A stretch of 64,000 nt of DNA from Bacteroidaceae bacterium (lineage in GTDB: Bacteria > Bacteroidota > Bacteroidia > Bacteroidales > Bacteroidaceae): contig JAFXNA010000018.1 in assembly GCA_017529865.1 (NCBI GenBank), positions 41,138-105,137 of the forward strand, written 5' to 3'. The notes beneath the pieces were generated by a model. The model saw nothing but the letters and a program-made list of their open reading frames with translations. It did not search any database and was not told where the DNA came from. The translations under genes and the position numbers were made by a program. Below are positions 34,928-44,599 of this stretch, piece after piece (the first letter of the stretch is position 1; the number at the start of each line of letters is the position of its first letter).

Positions 34928-37915
34928 ATGAGTAAAAGATTATGGATCTTCCTTACTTGTCTGTTTGTTTCAGCAAGTATGGCTTTCGCCCAAAGAACCG
35001 TGTCAGGTGTTGTTACCGACATAGGCACGGGCGAACCTCTGGTAGGAGTTCACGTCTTAGTGAACGGTCAAGCTCTTGGTATTACTGATATCAACGGTAA
35101 GTTTACAATTACTGCGCCATCTGATGCCAAGACAGTAGAATTCACTTACATGGGCTATGAGGATGCAATGAGTCCTGTGCGTGACGTTGTCCGCGTTGGT
35201 ATGGCTCCTGCTGCTCGTAGTCTCGATGAAGTTATCGTTGTAGCTTATGGTACCCAGCGTCGTGAAGCAAAGACTGGTTCTATCGTAACAGTCAGTGGTG
35301 ACGAAATTGCAGATATTCCAGCCCTCTCAGTCGATAAGATGCTGGCAGGAAAGATGGCAGGTGTGATGATTACCCAGAACACTAGTCAGCCAGGTTCTGC
35401 TTCAAGTATCCGAATTCGTGGTACCAGTTCAATCAATGCAGGTAACAATCCTTTGTATGTAATCGATGGTCTGCCTGTGTCTACTGGCGATGACTCTTAT
35501 TTAGGTAATGATGGTTCTGGTAACCCATTGGCTACTTTGAATCCAAATGATATTGAGAGTATCACCGTATTGAAGGACGCTGCTGCTGCTTCAGTATATG
35601 GTTCTCGTGCTGCTAATGGTGTCATCCTGATCACTACTAAGAGTGGTCGCGAGGGAAAGAACCAGTTTACGGCTCGTGCTCGTTTTGGCCTCTCTTACTT
35701 GGCTAATGACAACGATTATAAAGTGATGAACGGCCAGCAACTGTTAGAGTATCAGCGTCAAGCTGTTATCAATGCAGGAAAGAACCCTGATGACCCAACA
35801 GCAGGTGCAAGCTATTATCGTCCATACGAGTTGCTGACTCGTCCTCAGATGAACTGGATGGATCACTTTACTCGTGTAGCTAAGTCTCAGGAATATGAGG
35901 TGACGATGTCGGGAGGTTCATCTAAGACAAAGTACTACAACTCTGTTTCATACAACAAGACTGAGGGTATCTACTACGGCTTTGATTTCCAGCGTTTAAC
36001 TGCTCGTATCAATGTTGACCACGAAATCAATGACCACTTGAAGACAGGTGTCCGTATCAATGGCGGTTATCGTAAAGGCAACGATGTGCCTACACAGAGT
36101 CTTTATTATACAAACCCAGCATGGGCAGGTCTGACGATTCTTCCTTGGTCAAAGGCATATAATGAAGATGGTACTCACTATGTTGCCATCTCTGAGAATT
36201 CAAACCAGAACCCAAGAGCAACAGCTATTTATGATGATGAATGGGACGAGAAGTATGACCTTAAGGGTAACTTCTACTTAGAGTATAGTCCTATCAAACA
36301 GTTGACATTCAAGACCACGAACGGTGCAGACCTTACTTTCGGAGAAAGCCGTCGCTACTGGTCATTGGAGGCACACGACAATGCAACAGGTTATCCTCGC
36401 CTGCAGCAGGGTCAGACAACCTATCGTACGCTGACAACTTCAAATACTGCTACTTATCAGGATGTATTTGCTGACAAGCATTCTGTACGTCTGTTGGCAG
36501 GTCAGGAAGCAACCGCTTACTATTACATCGATAACTATCAAAGAATCGGTAACATCAATCCAGATATCCCTTATTTAACTTCAGGTAACTTTGATGCAGA
36601 CGATTGGTTTGCTGCAGACTATGGTCGTTCAAAGGAATCGCTGATGTCTTGGTTCGGTATTCTCGACTACAACTACGATTCACGTTATTATTTACAGGCA
36701 AGTCTTCGTCGTGATGGTAGCTCTCTGTTCGGTGCAAACAACCGTTGGGGTACATTCTGGTCATTAGGTCTCTCTTGGAATGCTCATAATGAGCAGTTCA
36801 TGAAAGACATTGAATGGCTGAATGTATTGAAACTGCGTGCTAGCTATGGTGTGAACGGTAATAATAACATTGAAGTATATCAGGCATACGGTACATATAC
36901 CACCACAATCTATAACGGTCTGACAGGTATGCGTCCTTCAACTCCTGCCAATGAGGACCTGTCATGGGAGAAGAACAAGTCATGGAACATCGGTATTGAT
37001 TTCCGCTTCTTGAAGCGCTTCTCTGGAAGCATTGATGTTTACAGCCGTAAGACTACTGACATGTTGCTTGATAAAGCTCAGTCATCTACTTCTGGTTTCA
37101 ACACCGCTCTTACTAACGTTGGTTCTATGCGCAACACAGGTATTGAATTCCAGTTTGATGCACAGATTATCAATACCAAGGATTGGAAATGGGATTTAGG
37201 TTTCAACATCGCACACAACAAGTCAAAGATTCTTGAGCTTGCCGGTGATGAGATGATGGGAACAGGCTCTGTTCGCTATATCGTCGGAGAGTCTCTTTAT
37301 ACCTTCTATCTGAAAGACTATTATGGCGTGAACCCAGTCAATGGTGAGGCATTGTGGCGCACAGAAGACGGTTCACTGTCGAACGACAACAATAAGGCTC
37401 GCTACGTGAAGTGTGGTAGTCCAGAACCTAAGTATACTGGTGGTGTCAACACAACTGTAAGTTGGAAAGACCTTTCATTGAGCGTTGTATGTGACTTCAA
37501 GGGTGGTAACAAGGTATATATTGTAAATGAACATGCATACCTGATTAGTGACGGTGAACAGATGAACATGAATCAAGATGTTACCGCACTGAACTACTGG
37601 AAGAAACCTGGTGATACCGGCGTTAATCCAAAGCCAGTAGCAGGTAATGCAACCGACTCTAATGGTTCAAGTACGCGTTGGCTGGAAAACGGTGGATTCT
37701 TCCGTATCAAGGATATCACATTGTCATACCAGTTGCCACGTCCAATCATCAATAAAGTTGGTCTTGCTTCTGCAAGAGTCTACGTCAGCGGACAGAATGT
37801 TTACACGTTCCACAAGGTGAACTTCTGGGATCCTGAACGCGGTGTCAATGGTCTGGGTGCAGGTATCTACCCAGTTGCCAAAACATGGGCACTTGGTTTA
37901 GAGGTTGCATTCTAA
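34928..37915 (+). CDS. SusC/RagA-family TonB-dependent outer-membrane transporter
   Basis: 995 residues. Signal peptide to about 21, then a carboxypeptidase-regulatory-like domain (TVSGVVTDIGTGEPLVGVHV), a TonB box region, the SusC signature LDEVIVVAYGTQRREAKTGS, the plug (IRIRGTSSINAGNNPLYVIDG, LKDAAAASVYGSRAANGVILI), and a 22-strand barrel ending ALGLEVAF with a terminal Phe. It imports oligomers captured by its SusD partner, driven by TonB. Substrate cannot be read from sequence; the downstream C10 peptidase rather than glycosidases suggests peptide or glycoprotein use. Confidence 0.97.
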   Translation: MSKRLWIFLTCLFVSASMAFAQRTVSGVVTDIGTGEPLVGVHVLVNGQALGITDINGKFTITAPSDAKTVEFTYMGYEDAMSPVRDVVRVGMAPAARSLDEVIVVAYGTQRREAKTGSIVTVSGDEIADIPALSVDKMLAGKMAGVMITQNTSQPGSASSIRIRGTSSINAGNNPLYVIDGLPVSTGDDSYLGNDGSGNPLATLNPNDIESITVLKDAAAASVYGSRAANGVILITTKSGREGKNQFTARARFGLSYLANDNDYKVMNGQQLLEYQRQAVINAGKNPDDPTAGASYYRPYELLTRPQMNWMDHFTRVAKSQEYEVTMSGGSSKTKYYNSVSYNKTEGIYYGFDFQRLTARINVDHEINDHLKTGVRINGGYRKGNDVPTQSLYYTNPAWAGLTILPWSKAYNEDGTHYVAISENSNQNPRATAIYDDEWDEKYDLKGNFYLEYSPIKQLTFKTTNGADLTFGESRRYWSLEAHDNATGYPRLQQGQTTYRTLTTSNTATYQDVFADKHSVRLLAGQEATAYYYIDNYQRIGNINPDIPYLTSGNFDADDWFAADYGRSKESLMSWFGILDYNYDSRYYLQASLRRDGSSLFGANNRWGTFWSLGLSWNAHNEQFMKDIEWLNVLKLRASYGVNGNNNIEVYQAYGTYTTTIYNGLTGMRPSTPANEDLSWEKNKSWNIGIDFRFLKRFSGSIDVYSRKTTDMLLDKAQSSTSGFNTALTNVGSMRNTGIEFQFDAQIINTKDWKWDLGFNIAHNKSKILELAGDEMMGTGSVRYIVGESLYTFYLKDYYGVNPVNGEALWRTEDGSLSNDNNKARYVKCGSPEPKYTGGVNTTVSWKDLSLSVVCDFKGGNKVYIVNEHAYLISDGEQMNMNQDVTALNYWKKPGDTGVNPKPVAGNATDSNGSSTRWLENGGFFRIKDITLSYQLPRPIINKVGLASARVYVSGQNVYTFHKVNFWDPERGVNGLGAGIYPVAKTWALGLEVAF

Positions 37916-37926
37916 GAGTTTATAAA

Positions 37927-39375
37927 ATGATGACAAAACAAAAAATGACAAGCAATATGAAGAAATTATTAATGGGAATAGCGCTTCTCTCGGTTGTCGG
38001 CTCCTTCACGTCATGTAAAGATTTTCTTGATGAAGGGCCTGAGTTGAGGCAGAGTAATGAACTCACCCTTTCAAAATATGAAGGTCTGAACAATGCAGGC
38101 TCAGCACTCTATACCATGATGCAAAGCTATAATTGGTATGGTGCACAGTTTATCGTTCAGTCAGAACTACGTGCAGGTAATGCCAAGAACCCTAAGACTT
38201 TGGAAGGTTCTGGACGTTATCTTCAAGATGCCCAATGGAATTATACAGAGAATAACACTTCTTCTCTTTGGGCATACGCTTACTATACAATTTCTTGGGC
38301 TAACAATATTATCAACAACGTAGACGGAAAGGAAACAAGTAGTGTCACAACCCAGGATTTGAACAACCTGAAAGCAGAAGCACTCTTCATGCGTGCCCTC
38401 TGTCACTTTGACCTTGTGATTACTTACGCTCAGCCTTATACCTCACAACCAAAGAGTTTAGGTGTGCCGGTTATTTTGGTTACTGAAAACGGTCACCCAA
38501 AGCGAAACACGGTCGAAGAGGTGTATACTCAAATTGTTAAAGATTTGACAGATGCAGAAGGTCTGATTTCAGACAACTTCACTCGTGCAGGTGTTAGCGA
38601 TCCTGCTGCAATGGTATCAAAGTCAGCTATTCAGGCATTGCTTTCTCGCGTTTACCTCTATATGGGTGAATGGCAGAAGTGCGCAGACTATGCAACTAAG
38701 GTCATCAACAGTGGCAAATATAAGCTGTTGGATGCCGATGATTATCTAGCAATGTGGCGTGCATCTGTAACCCCAGCTAATGGTGAAGTAATCTTTGAAG
38801 TATTCGGTTCGTCTAAGAATGAATATTGGGACGGCTCAGGTTGGGAACACTTGCCATATCTGACAGGTGTAGGTAATGAGGGTTCTCAAGACATCTGTGC
38901 TACTCAGGATTTGGTAGACCTTTATGAAGCTACTGACGTCCGCGCTCAGTTCTTTACATTAGTGAATACTGATAACATGGTTACCAAGTATTATGGTAAA
39001 GAAGGTGGTGTGCCTCGTGCTGTGAATATTCCAATCCTTCGCTTGGCAGAAATGTATCTCAATCGTGCTGAAGCCATTTTCAATGGTGCAACCATTTCTG
39101 GTGCTACAGCCTTGGGTGACTTGCAGACGATTGCTAATAAGCGTGGTGCTACCGTTCCTGCTCAGTTCGATGTATTTGTTGAGCGTCGCAAGGAGTTGAT
39201 GTTCGAAGGACACATTGTTTACGACTATGCTCGTTGCAACAAGGATCTTGTTCGTACAGACTTCGACGGTTCAGTCAACAAAGACATCAAGGCTGGCGAC
39301 TATAAATGGGCTATGCCTATTCCAAAGCGTGAGAGGGATGCCAATCCAAACATTGAGCAGAACCCTGGCTTCTAA
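37927..39375 (+). CDS. SusD/RagB-family outer-membrane lipoprotein
   Basis: 482 residues from the ATG at 37927; Mets at 37930 and 37957 are alternatives, the last giving the most typical lipoprotein signal (GSFTSC). The frame upstream of 37927 overlaps susC and is not used. SusD proteins cap the SusC pore and bind substrate. The family helices are clear: WAYAYYTISWANNIIN, LKAEALFMRALCHFDLV, GVPVILVTE, and the C-terminal RRKELMFEGHIVYDYAR and IPKRERDANPNIEQNPGF end. It lies 11 bp after susC. Confidence 0.95.
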   Translation: MMTKQKMTSNMKKLLMGIALLSVVGSFTSCKDFLDEGPELRQSNELTLSKYEGLNNAGSALYTMMQSYNWYGAQFIVQSELRAGNAKNPKTLEGSGRYLQDAQWNYTENNTSSLWAYAYYTISWANNIINNVDGKETSSVTTQDLNNLKAEALFMRALCHFDLVITYAQPYTSQPKSLGVPVILVTENGHPKRNTVEEVYTQIVKDLTDAEGLISDNFTRAGVSDPAAMVSKSAIQALLSRVYLYMGEWQKCADYATKVINSGKYKLLDADDYLAMWRASVTPANGEVIFEVFGSSKNEYWDGSGWEHLPYLTGVGNEGSQDICATQDLVDLYEATDVRAQFFTLVNTDNMVTKYYGKEGGVPRAVNIPILRLAEMYLNRAEAIFNGATISGATALGDLQTIANKRGATVPAQFDVFVERRKELMFEGHIVYDYARCNKDLVRTDFDGSVNKDIKAGDYKWAMPIPKRERDANPNIEQNPGF

Positions 39376-39413
39376 TATGAGTTCATTAATAACGAATAAA
39401 GAAATAAAAGATT

Positions 39414-40289
39414 ATGAAGATATATAAAATCGTTTATGGTATGTTAGCTGCTGCTTTGATGACATTCGCCTCATGTAGCAATGACTACCCTACATTTGAT
39501 GATGCAGACGCTTTTGTCGCTATGACAAGTTCTTCTGCTTTCATCTCAGAAACAGGTGACTCGTTGGTAGTTCCTGTGATGCTTACATCTTTGTCGGGTA
39601 TTGAGAAGACTGTGGAATTCACACTCACTCCAGACTCTGTTGCTGGAGCAGTAGAAGGTACACATTATACCTTAGTAAATGAGTCAAAGTCACTGACCTT
39701 CACGAAAGCTCAGCCAACTCAATACATCAAGTTTAAGATTAAAGATAACGACGTATTTGGTGGTGACGTTAAGTTTACCATTTCCCTTGTTCAACCACAA
39801 GGTGTCAACTTGGGTGCAAACAAGACTTGTACTGTAACCATTGAAGACGATGAGCATCCATTGGCATTCATCTTAGGTGAATTTACAGCTAAGGGTACTT
39901 CTTATTTCGATGGTGAAATAGAGTGGACTGCAAGAATTGAGAAGGATGCAAGTAACCTGAACATGGTATGGATTACCGGCCTTGTTGACGGAACCACTAC
40001 TGCTATTTACGGTACAGTTAACGAAGATAAGACAGAAGTTACCATTCCTATGGAACAGCAAGTTCATCCTCACTCTACTTATGACATCCTTTTGGAAGCA
40101 TACGGATGGGACGGTTCTGCAAGAACCAGCCTGGAAGATGGCGCTCCTTTGGTAGGAAAGATTGAGGCAGACGGAACAATCTCATTCCCAGATTATTGGT
40201 TTGGTGGATATGCGTTCAACAAGTCCGACGGCAGCGGTGCTGGATGGTGGGATCTGTTACAGAACGACGTTGTTCTCAAAAAGAAATAA
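39414..40289 (+). CDS. Surface lipoprotein with Calx-beta-like domain
   Basis: 291 residues. Lipobox in MTFASC (Cys near 22) followed by acidic residues, which favours surface export in Bacteroidota. Residues about 35-145 resemble a Calx-beta domain (GDSLVVPVMLTSLSG, EGTHYTLVNESKSLTFTKAQ, CTVTIEDDEHP). The rest is beta-rich and ends with an aromatic-rich segment. It is the first accessory lipoprotein after susD and probably helps bind the locus's substrate at the surface. No enzymatic motif is seen. Confidence 0.8.
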   Translation: MKIYKIVYGMLAAALMTFASCSNDYPTFDDADAFVAMTSSSAFISETGDSLVVPVMLTSLSGIEKTVEFTLTPDSVAGAVEGTHYTLVNESKSLTFTKAQPTQYIKFKIKDNDVFGGDVKFTISLVQPQGVNLGANKTCTVTIEDDEHPLAFILGEFTAKGTSYFDGEIEWTARIEKDASNLNMVWITGLVDGTTTAIYGTVNEDKTEVTIPMEQQVHPHSTYDILLEAYGWDGSARTSLEDGAPLVGKIEADGTISFPDYWFGGYAFNKSDGSGAGWWDLLQNDVVLKKK

Positions 40290-40310
40290 TTTAAGTAAAA
40301 AATTACAATT

Positions 40311-41924
40311 ATGAAGAAAATATTTTATAGTTTGATAATGGCAGCCGTTGCACTGACAGGCTGTACAACATGGGACGACCCTGTTACGGAGAACTATGGC
40401 GCAGGACCTTCTATTGAGGTTAGCGTAGCAGCTGCAGCTCCAACAGACTCTGCATTTGTAATTTCCATTGTTCCAGGCGAAGGTACGACCTACTATGCTT
40501 ACATACTGGATGCCAACGACGAGGCAGAGGAATTAGATGCAGCTACGCTGTTGAAAGGCGGATATGGTAATAGTGTATTCAATACAGCAAAGAATCCAAC
40601 TTTGACTATTCCTGTAACCGGAATGGCTCCTAACACAACTTATCAGGTGTATGCTGTTGCAAGCAGTGACAAAGGTATTATTGGTAAGATTGCTGTTGCA
40701 AGCATCAAGACCACTGATTCTGGTAAGCCAACTTACGTAGCTTCTGCAGCAGCTGACAATGCAGCAACAGTTGCATTCAATCAGGCTATTGCACGTGGAG
40801 CAGGTAAGGTTTCAGGCGTTTACTACAAAGAGTTCGACTGGGACAATCCTGTAGCTCTTACAGAAGATGACATTAATGTTGATATTAGCGGAAAGAATGC
40901 AGTCTTCACCACTCCTAATGTACCAGCAGGTGCATACGTGCTGATTTCATGGGAAGAAGGTGCTTTCGTTGACGCAGTTGGGAACAAGTGTGCAGCATTC
41001 GCCAGCACCTATAACGAAGCTACCGATAAGTTCACTGGTGTGGCTATGCATATCAATAATGTCAACTGGGCAATTACAGATGCATACGTATCACCAGCAG
41101 CTGGTGCTTCTATTGGAGATTGGAATGCTTTCACTGGTACTATCACAATGCCATTTGACATTTTCACAATCGAAGAAGCTGTTAAGACAGGTGACTTGGC
41201 TGTAACTTATACCAACAGTAATCGCACTGCTACTTACAAATTAAGTGCAGACCAGTGGAAGGCATCTAAGAATGCTATTTCATTCGTGCTTCCTGTTGAG
41301 CCAACAGTTGGAGATGTTATTTCTGTTGCAGTAAAAGAAGGTATCCTTTATGATGTCTACGGAAACGAAAATGATGCATATTCTTCTGAAAAAGTTGTTT
41401 GGAAGTATGTAGGCTTCATTCCAACCAAAGACATGGTACTTGGTACATTCAACTATATCATAACTGCTGGTGAAGATCAGTATGATCTTGGAACATTCAC
41501 CGTTGAGGAATACACTGGTGAAGATGCAGAAGATGGAGATGTTTTGATCAAGGATCTCTATATCGAAGGTTCTGAGATTTATGGTTCCTATGATCTCGAT
41601 GCATGTAAGTTCTATATCTATCGTTATCAGCCACTGGGTATTTTGAATGATCCAGATGAAGGTGATTACGGTGTGCTGACTTACAGCAAGAGCGGTGCAA
41701 GTGTAAGTCCATTTGACATCAACCCTGATGGAACACTGACATCAACAGACTTCTTGTTGGCAGGTGCTTCTCCCGACTATTCACAGTTGTGGTGGTATGA
41801 GGTTCCATCATCATCTGTTACTACATTCGTTAAGGTAACTGGTGGCGATAAGGCTGCAAAGAGAGCGCCAAAAGCTAAGAAGAACAAGATTGCAAATAAG
41901 AATTTCAAACTCTTTACGAAGTAA
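40311..41924 (+). CDS. Surface lipoprotein with Ig/fibronectin-like domains
   Basis: 537 residues. Lipobox ALTGC near residue 18, then TTWDDP. Residues about 30-140 look like a fibronectin type III fold (VTGMAPNTTYQVYAVASSD), then two further beta-sandwich-like repeats (about 145-250 and 255-375) and a final domain. A very basic, lysine-rich tail (AAKRAPKAKKNKIANK) ends the protein, which is unusual for this class. No catalytic motif. Position after SusD suggests a surface glycan- or protein-binding protein of the locus. Confidence 0.78.
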   Translation: MKKIFYSLIMAAVALTGCTTWDDPVTENYGAGPSIEVSVAAAAPTDSAFVISIVPGEGTTYYAYILDANDEAEELDAATLLKGGYGNSVFNTAKNPTLTIPVTGMAPNTTYQVYAVASSDKGIIGKIAVASIKTTDSGKPTYVASAAADNAATVAFNQAIARGAGKVSGVYYKEFDWDNPVALTEDDINVDISGKNAVFTTPNVPAGAYVLISWEEGAFVDAVGNKCAAFASTYNEATDKFTGVAMHINNVNWAITDAYVSPAAGASIGDWNAFTGTITMPFDIFTIEEAVKTGDLAVTYTNSNRTATYKLSADQWKASKNAISFVLPVEPTVGDVISVAVKEGILYDVYGNENDAYSSEKVVWKYVGFIPTKDMVLGTFNYIITAGEDQYDLGTFTVEEYTGEDAEDGDVLIKDLYIEGSEIYGSYDLDACKFYIYRYQPLGILNDPDEGDYGVLTYSKSGASVSPFDINPDGTLTSTDFLLAGASPDYSQLWWYEVPSSSVTTFVKVTGGDKAAKRAPKAKKNKIANKNFKLFTK

Positions 41925-41940
41925 AATTCTTTAATTCCAG

Positions 41941-41991
41941 ATCCTCTTTTTCCTCAGATTCCTTTAAAGGAATGATGGGGAGAAAGAGGAT
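41941..41991 (+). terminator. Hairpin between the lipoprotein and C10 peptidase genes
   Basis: ATCCTCTTT (41941-41949) pairs with AAAGAGGAT (41983-41991), with further pairing inside, then TGTTTGTC. It could partly terminate transcription or protect the susCD-lipoprotein mRNA, giving lower expression of the peptidase downstream. Confidence 0.6.
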
Positions 41992-42026
41992 TGTTTGTCT
42001 AAAAACATAAGATAGATATATTAGTA

Positions 42027-43589
42027 GTGATGATAAAAAAGATTGTTTTATTTTTAGCCTTGACTATAACCTTGACTATAGGTGCAGAAGCTAAGGGGGT
42101 GACCTCTCAGACTGCTGCTGCTATGGCAAAACAATTAATTGCAGAGCGCGTCGACAATTTTGCCGCCAAAGTGCAGAGCGTGACACCAATGAATTATAAG
42201 GGCAAGACAACCTATTATGTGGTGCAGTTTGCTCCTGAGGGTTGGGCACTTATCAGTGCTGACGACACCTCAGCTCCTCTTTTGGGCTATAACACCATTG
42301 GTAAGTTCCAAACGGAGGATATGCCTTTAAATCTACAGGCCCAGATGGATATTTACTGTGAACAGATTATCGACAATGCCAAAAAGTATACCGTACAACA
42401 TGCTGAGTGGAAATCTGAAAGCGCTCGTACTCTTCGTGCCCCGAAGAGAGCGGGAAAAATAGCACCGCTGATTCAGGTGAACTGGAATCAAACAGGTAGC
42501 TATATGAAATATTGTCCTAAGACATCGAAAGGTCAAGCAGTTGTTGGTTGTGTAGCCGTTGGTATGGCTCAGGCTATGAGTGTAGCTCAATGGCCTCCAC
42601 GTCCTAATGGCGAGTATGGCTATGAACATGAAGAGTTTGGCTGGATATATATCAATTACGATAAGGAGCCAGTCTACAACTGGGCAGACATCTTGAGCGG
42701 AGCAAATTCCAAAGATGGCGCAGCTCGTCTGTTATGGCATTGCGGTGTCTCAGTAAGAATGGATTACGGCTACAATGGCTCTGGTACTCAGACATCATAT
42801 ATACCTGCTGCTTTAAAGACGATATTTAACTACCCTAATTCTGTAGCATATTACAACCGTAGCAGTTTTTCTAATGATGAGTGGCATGAGTTAATCCTGA
42901 ATGAGATTCAAAACGGTCGTGCAGTAGCCTATAGTGGTCATGATCCAAAGAAGGGATATGGACACTGCTTCAATCTTGATGGTTACGATGGACAGTGGTT
43001 TAATGTAAACTGGGGATGGGGTGGAACTAATAATGGTTATTTCTCGCTCGACGGTTTGCACGATGCGACTATGGATATGGACTATACCAGCGGACAGGGA
43101 GTAGTAATTGGCATTCGCCCACCATCAGAACATCCAAGCAATATCATCCTTTCAAATACAAGTGTATCTCTCGATGCACCTATTGGTACGATTGTTGCAA
43201 CAATTATCGTAGAAAGTGAAGCGACGGATCCTACTTATACATTTACCATCCGTGGTGAATATAGTCCACGTACGCATAAATATAGAACAGCTCCATTCAA
43301 GATTGAAGATGGCATGCTAATAACTACAGAGGTAATGGATCCAGAGGCAGGTGACCGTACCATAGAAATAACAGCCAAAAACAACGAGAATGGTTATGAG
43401 ATAACCCGTTCGTTTACGATTAAAGTGGGAGCATCAAGTGGTGTCAACAATATCTTATCCGACTGTAAAAAAGTTGAATACTATACGATTGACGGAGTGC
43501 GATTGCAATCTCTACACAAAGGGGTAAACATTGTACGCCAAACAAATAGTGATGGTACAACACAAATCAAAAAAGTTATTATTAAATAA
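42027..43589 (+). CDS. C10-family cysteine peptidase (streptopain/SpeB type)
   Basis: 520 residues. Signal peptide to about 22, a Spi-like inhibitory propeptide (about 25-135, QTAAAMAKQLIAERV and WALISADDTSAPLLGY), then the C10 catalytic domain: active Cys in VVGCVAVGMAQ near 175 and active His in GHCFNLDGYDG near 313, followed by WFNVNWGWGGTNNGYF. An Ig/cadherin-like domain (about 370-470) and the shared tail LHKGVNIV follow. Such enzymes are secreted and can cut host or dietary proteins. It is separated from the lipoprotein gene by a hairpin, 102 bp in all. Confidence 0.93.
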   Translation: MMIKKIVLFLALTITLTIGAEAKGVTSQTAAAMAKQLIAERVDNFAAKVQSVTPMNYKGKTTYYVVQFAPEGWALISADDTSAPLLGYNTIGKFQTEDMPLNLQAQMDIYCEQIIDNAKKYTVQHAEWKSESARTLRAPKRAGKIAPLIQVNWNQTGSYMKYCPKTSKGQAVVGCVAVGMAQAMSVAQWPPRPNGEYGYEHEEFGWIYINYDKEPVYNWADILSGANSKDGAARLLWHCGVSVRMDYGYNGSGTQTSYIPAALKTIFNYPNSVAYYNRSSFSNDEWHELILNEIQNGRAVAYSGHDPKKGYGHCFNLDGYDGQWFNVNWGWGGTNNGYFSLDGLHDATMDMDYTSGQGVVIGIRPPSEHPSNIILSNTSVSLDAPIGTIVATIIVESEATDPTYTFTIRGEYSPRTHKYRTAPFKIEDGMLITTEVMDPEAGDRTIEITAKNNENGYEITRSFTIKVGASSGVNNILSDCKKVEYYTIDGVRLQSLHKGVNIVRQTNSDGTTQIKKVIIK

Positions 43590-43592
43590 AAG

Positions 43593-44384
43593 ATGAATAT
43601 GAAAAATGCGATTAAGAGAGTGCAGCCTTCGACGCGAGCTCAGGCCGAACGTTGTCAAGCTCGCTTGAACTATGCCGAATGTAGCATTTTGCACGAATTG
43701 AAAAGGATTCTTCTATTTCTGTTAGTGTTTGGCACTACAATGGCGTTAAGTGCCCAAAGATATCAAAAATATAAGCCAAATACCAAATGGCCATATATCT
43801 ATGAGAACTTCACTGATGGAACAATCTATTTTGATAGTAACAAAAAGTCACAAGCACAGCTGAATATTCATTTATGGGGTAATAAGCTGCACTATGTGTC
43901 TTCCGACCAGAAAATTCTGGAGGCGGATGACAATGGAATTATCCGAGTAGAAATAGGCGGGGATGCCTATATTTACAACGATCAGCAGTTGGTGAAAATA
44001 TTAGATGTAGAGCAAAATAATCTTGTAGTAGAAGTAACGAAGGCTGACTTTGATGCGCTCTTTACTGGTACAGGAGCATACGGCTCAAGTTTAAACTCAT
44101 CTGCTTCGCGCGATCTCTCTTCACTTGATTTAGGAGGCTTAGACTCACCAGAGTTTGGACGTTTGTTACAAGAACGTGAAGACGGGCGTTCAATCTCATT
44201 GAAACAGCAGTATTTTTTCATTATCAACAATCAGCAAATAGAGGCAAATAACAAGGACGTGGAAAAACTGCTGAAGGAAGAGGATAAGGATGCTTGGAAA
44301 ACTTTTGTTAAGCAGAGCAAGATAAAATGGAAGAGCGTCGACTCTTTGAAAGAAGTACTTCATTTTATCTGCCAGCATTTATAA
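43593..44384 (+). CDS. Exported protein of unknown function following the C10 peptidase
   Basis: 263 residues as read from 43593. The first 36 residues are unlike a normal N-terminus; a signal-peptide-like segment (RILLFLLVFGTTMALSAQ) begins only near residue 38. The extra part is encoded by an inverted-repeat element at 43620-43693, so the protein may start internally or carry an added leader. The mature part has short strands (LNIHLWGNKLHYVSSDQKIL), a Ser/Leu/Gly-rich low-complexity stretch near 165-195 and a helical end. No family recognised. A strong terminator follows. Co-transcribed with the peptidase (gap 3 bp), perhaps a chaperone or inhibitor for it (inference). Confidence 0.65.
   Translation: MNMKNAIKRVQPSTRAQAERCQARLNYAECSILHELKRILLFLLVFGTTMALSAQRYQKYKPNTKWPYIYENFTDGTIYFDSNKKSQAQLNIHLWGNKLHYVSSDQKILEADDNGIIRVEIGGDAYIYNDQQLVKILDVEQNNLVVEVTKADFDALFTGTGAYGSSLNSSASRDLSSLDLGGLDSPEFGRLLQEREDGRSISLKQQYFFIINNQQIEANNKDVEKLLKEEDKDAWKTFVKQSKIKWKSVDSLKEVLHFICQHL
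43620..43693. repeat. Inverted-repeat element within the 5' end of a gene
   Basis: GTGCA and TGCAC mark the ends, and GCGAGCT/AGCTCGC form an inner 7-bp inverted repeat. It is translated as a Cys/Arg/Ala-rich stretch before the signal peptide. It may be a small interspersed element. Confidence 0.45.
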
Positions 44385-44397
44385 TGAATCATTAATC

Positions 44398-44435
44398 GCA
44401 CAGGGGAGGACAAATAATCCTTCTCTGTGCTTTTT
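44398..44435 (+). terminator. Rho-independent terminator
   Basis: A 13-bp stem (GCACAGGGGAGGA with TCCTTCTCTGTGC, two G-T pairs) and five T. It ends the SusCD-peptidase region. Confidence 0.92.
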
Positions 44436-44461
44436 ATTAGCTCTAAGCCTTAGCTCTTGGT

Positions 44462-44518
44462 TCCCAGTAAGGGACTGTTTGCGTCCCAATAAGGGAACGT
44501 TATAGTCCCATAATGGGA
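44462..44518. repeat. 22-bp-period array of TCCCANTAAGGGA palindromes (3 copies)
   Basis: Imperfect palindromes TCCCAGTAAGGGA, TCCCAATAAGGGA and TCCCATAATGGGA start at 44462, 44484 and 44506, exactly 22 bp apart. The linkers differ, so only the palindromes and the period are conserved. The array lies between two convergent genes. Confidence 0.8.
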
Positions 44519-44599
44519 TCTTCTTCAGCCTCTCACACTAACTCTTCCTGATTTCACTAGACAGATACAAAAAAGCGGGCTATTAATACTGTCAGAAAT

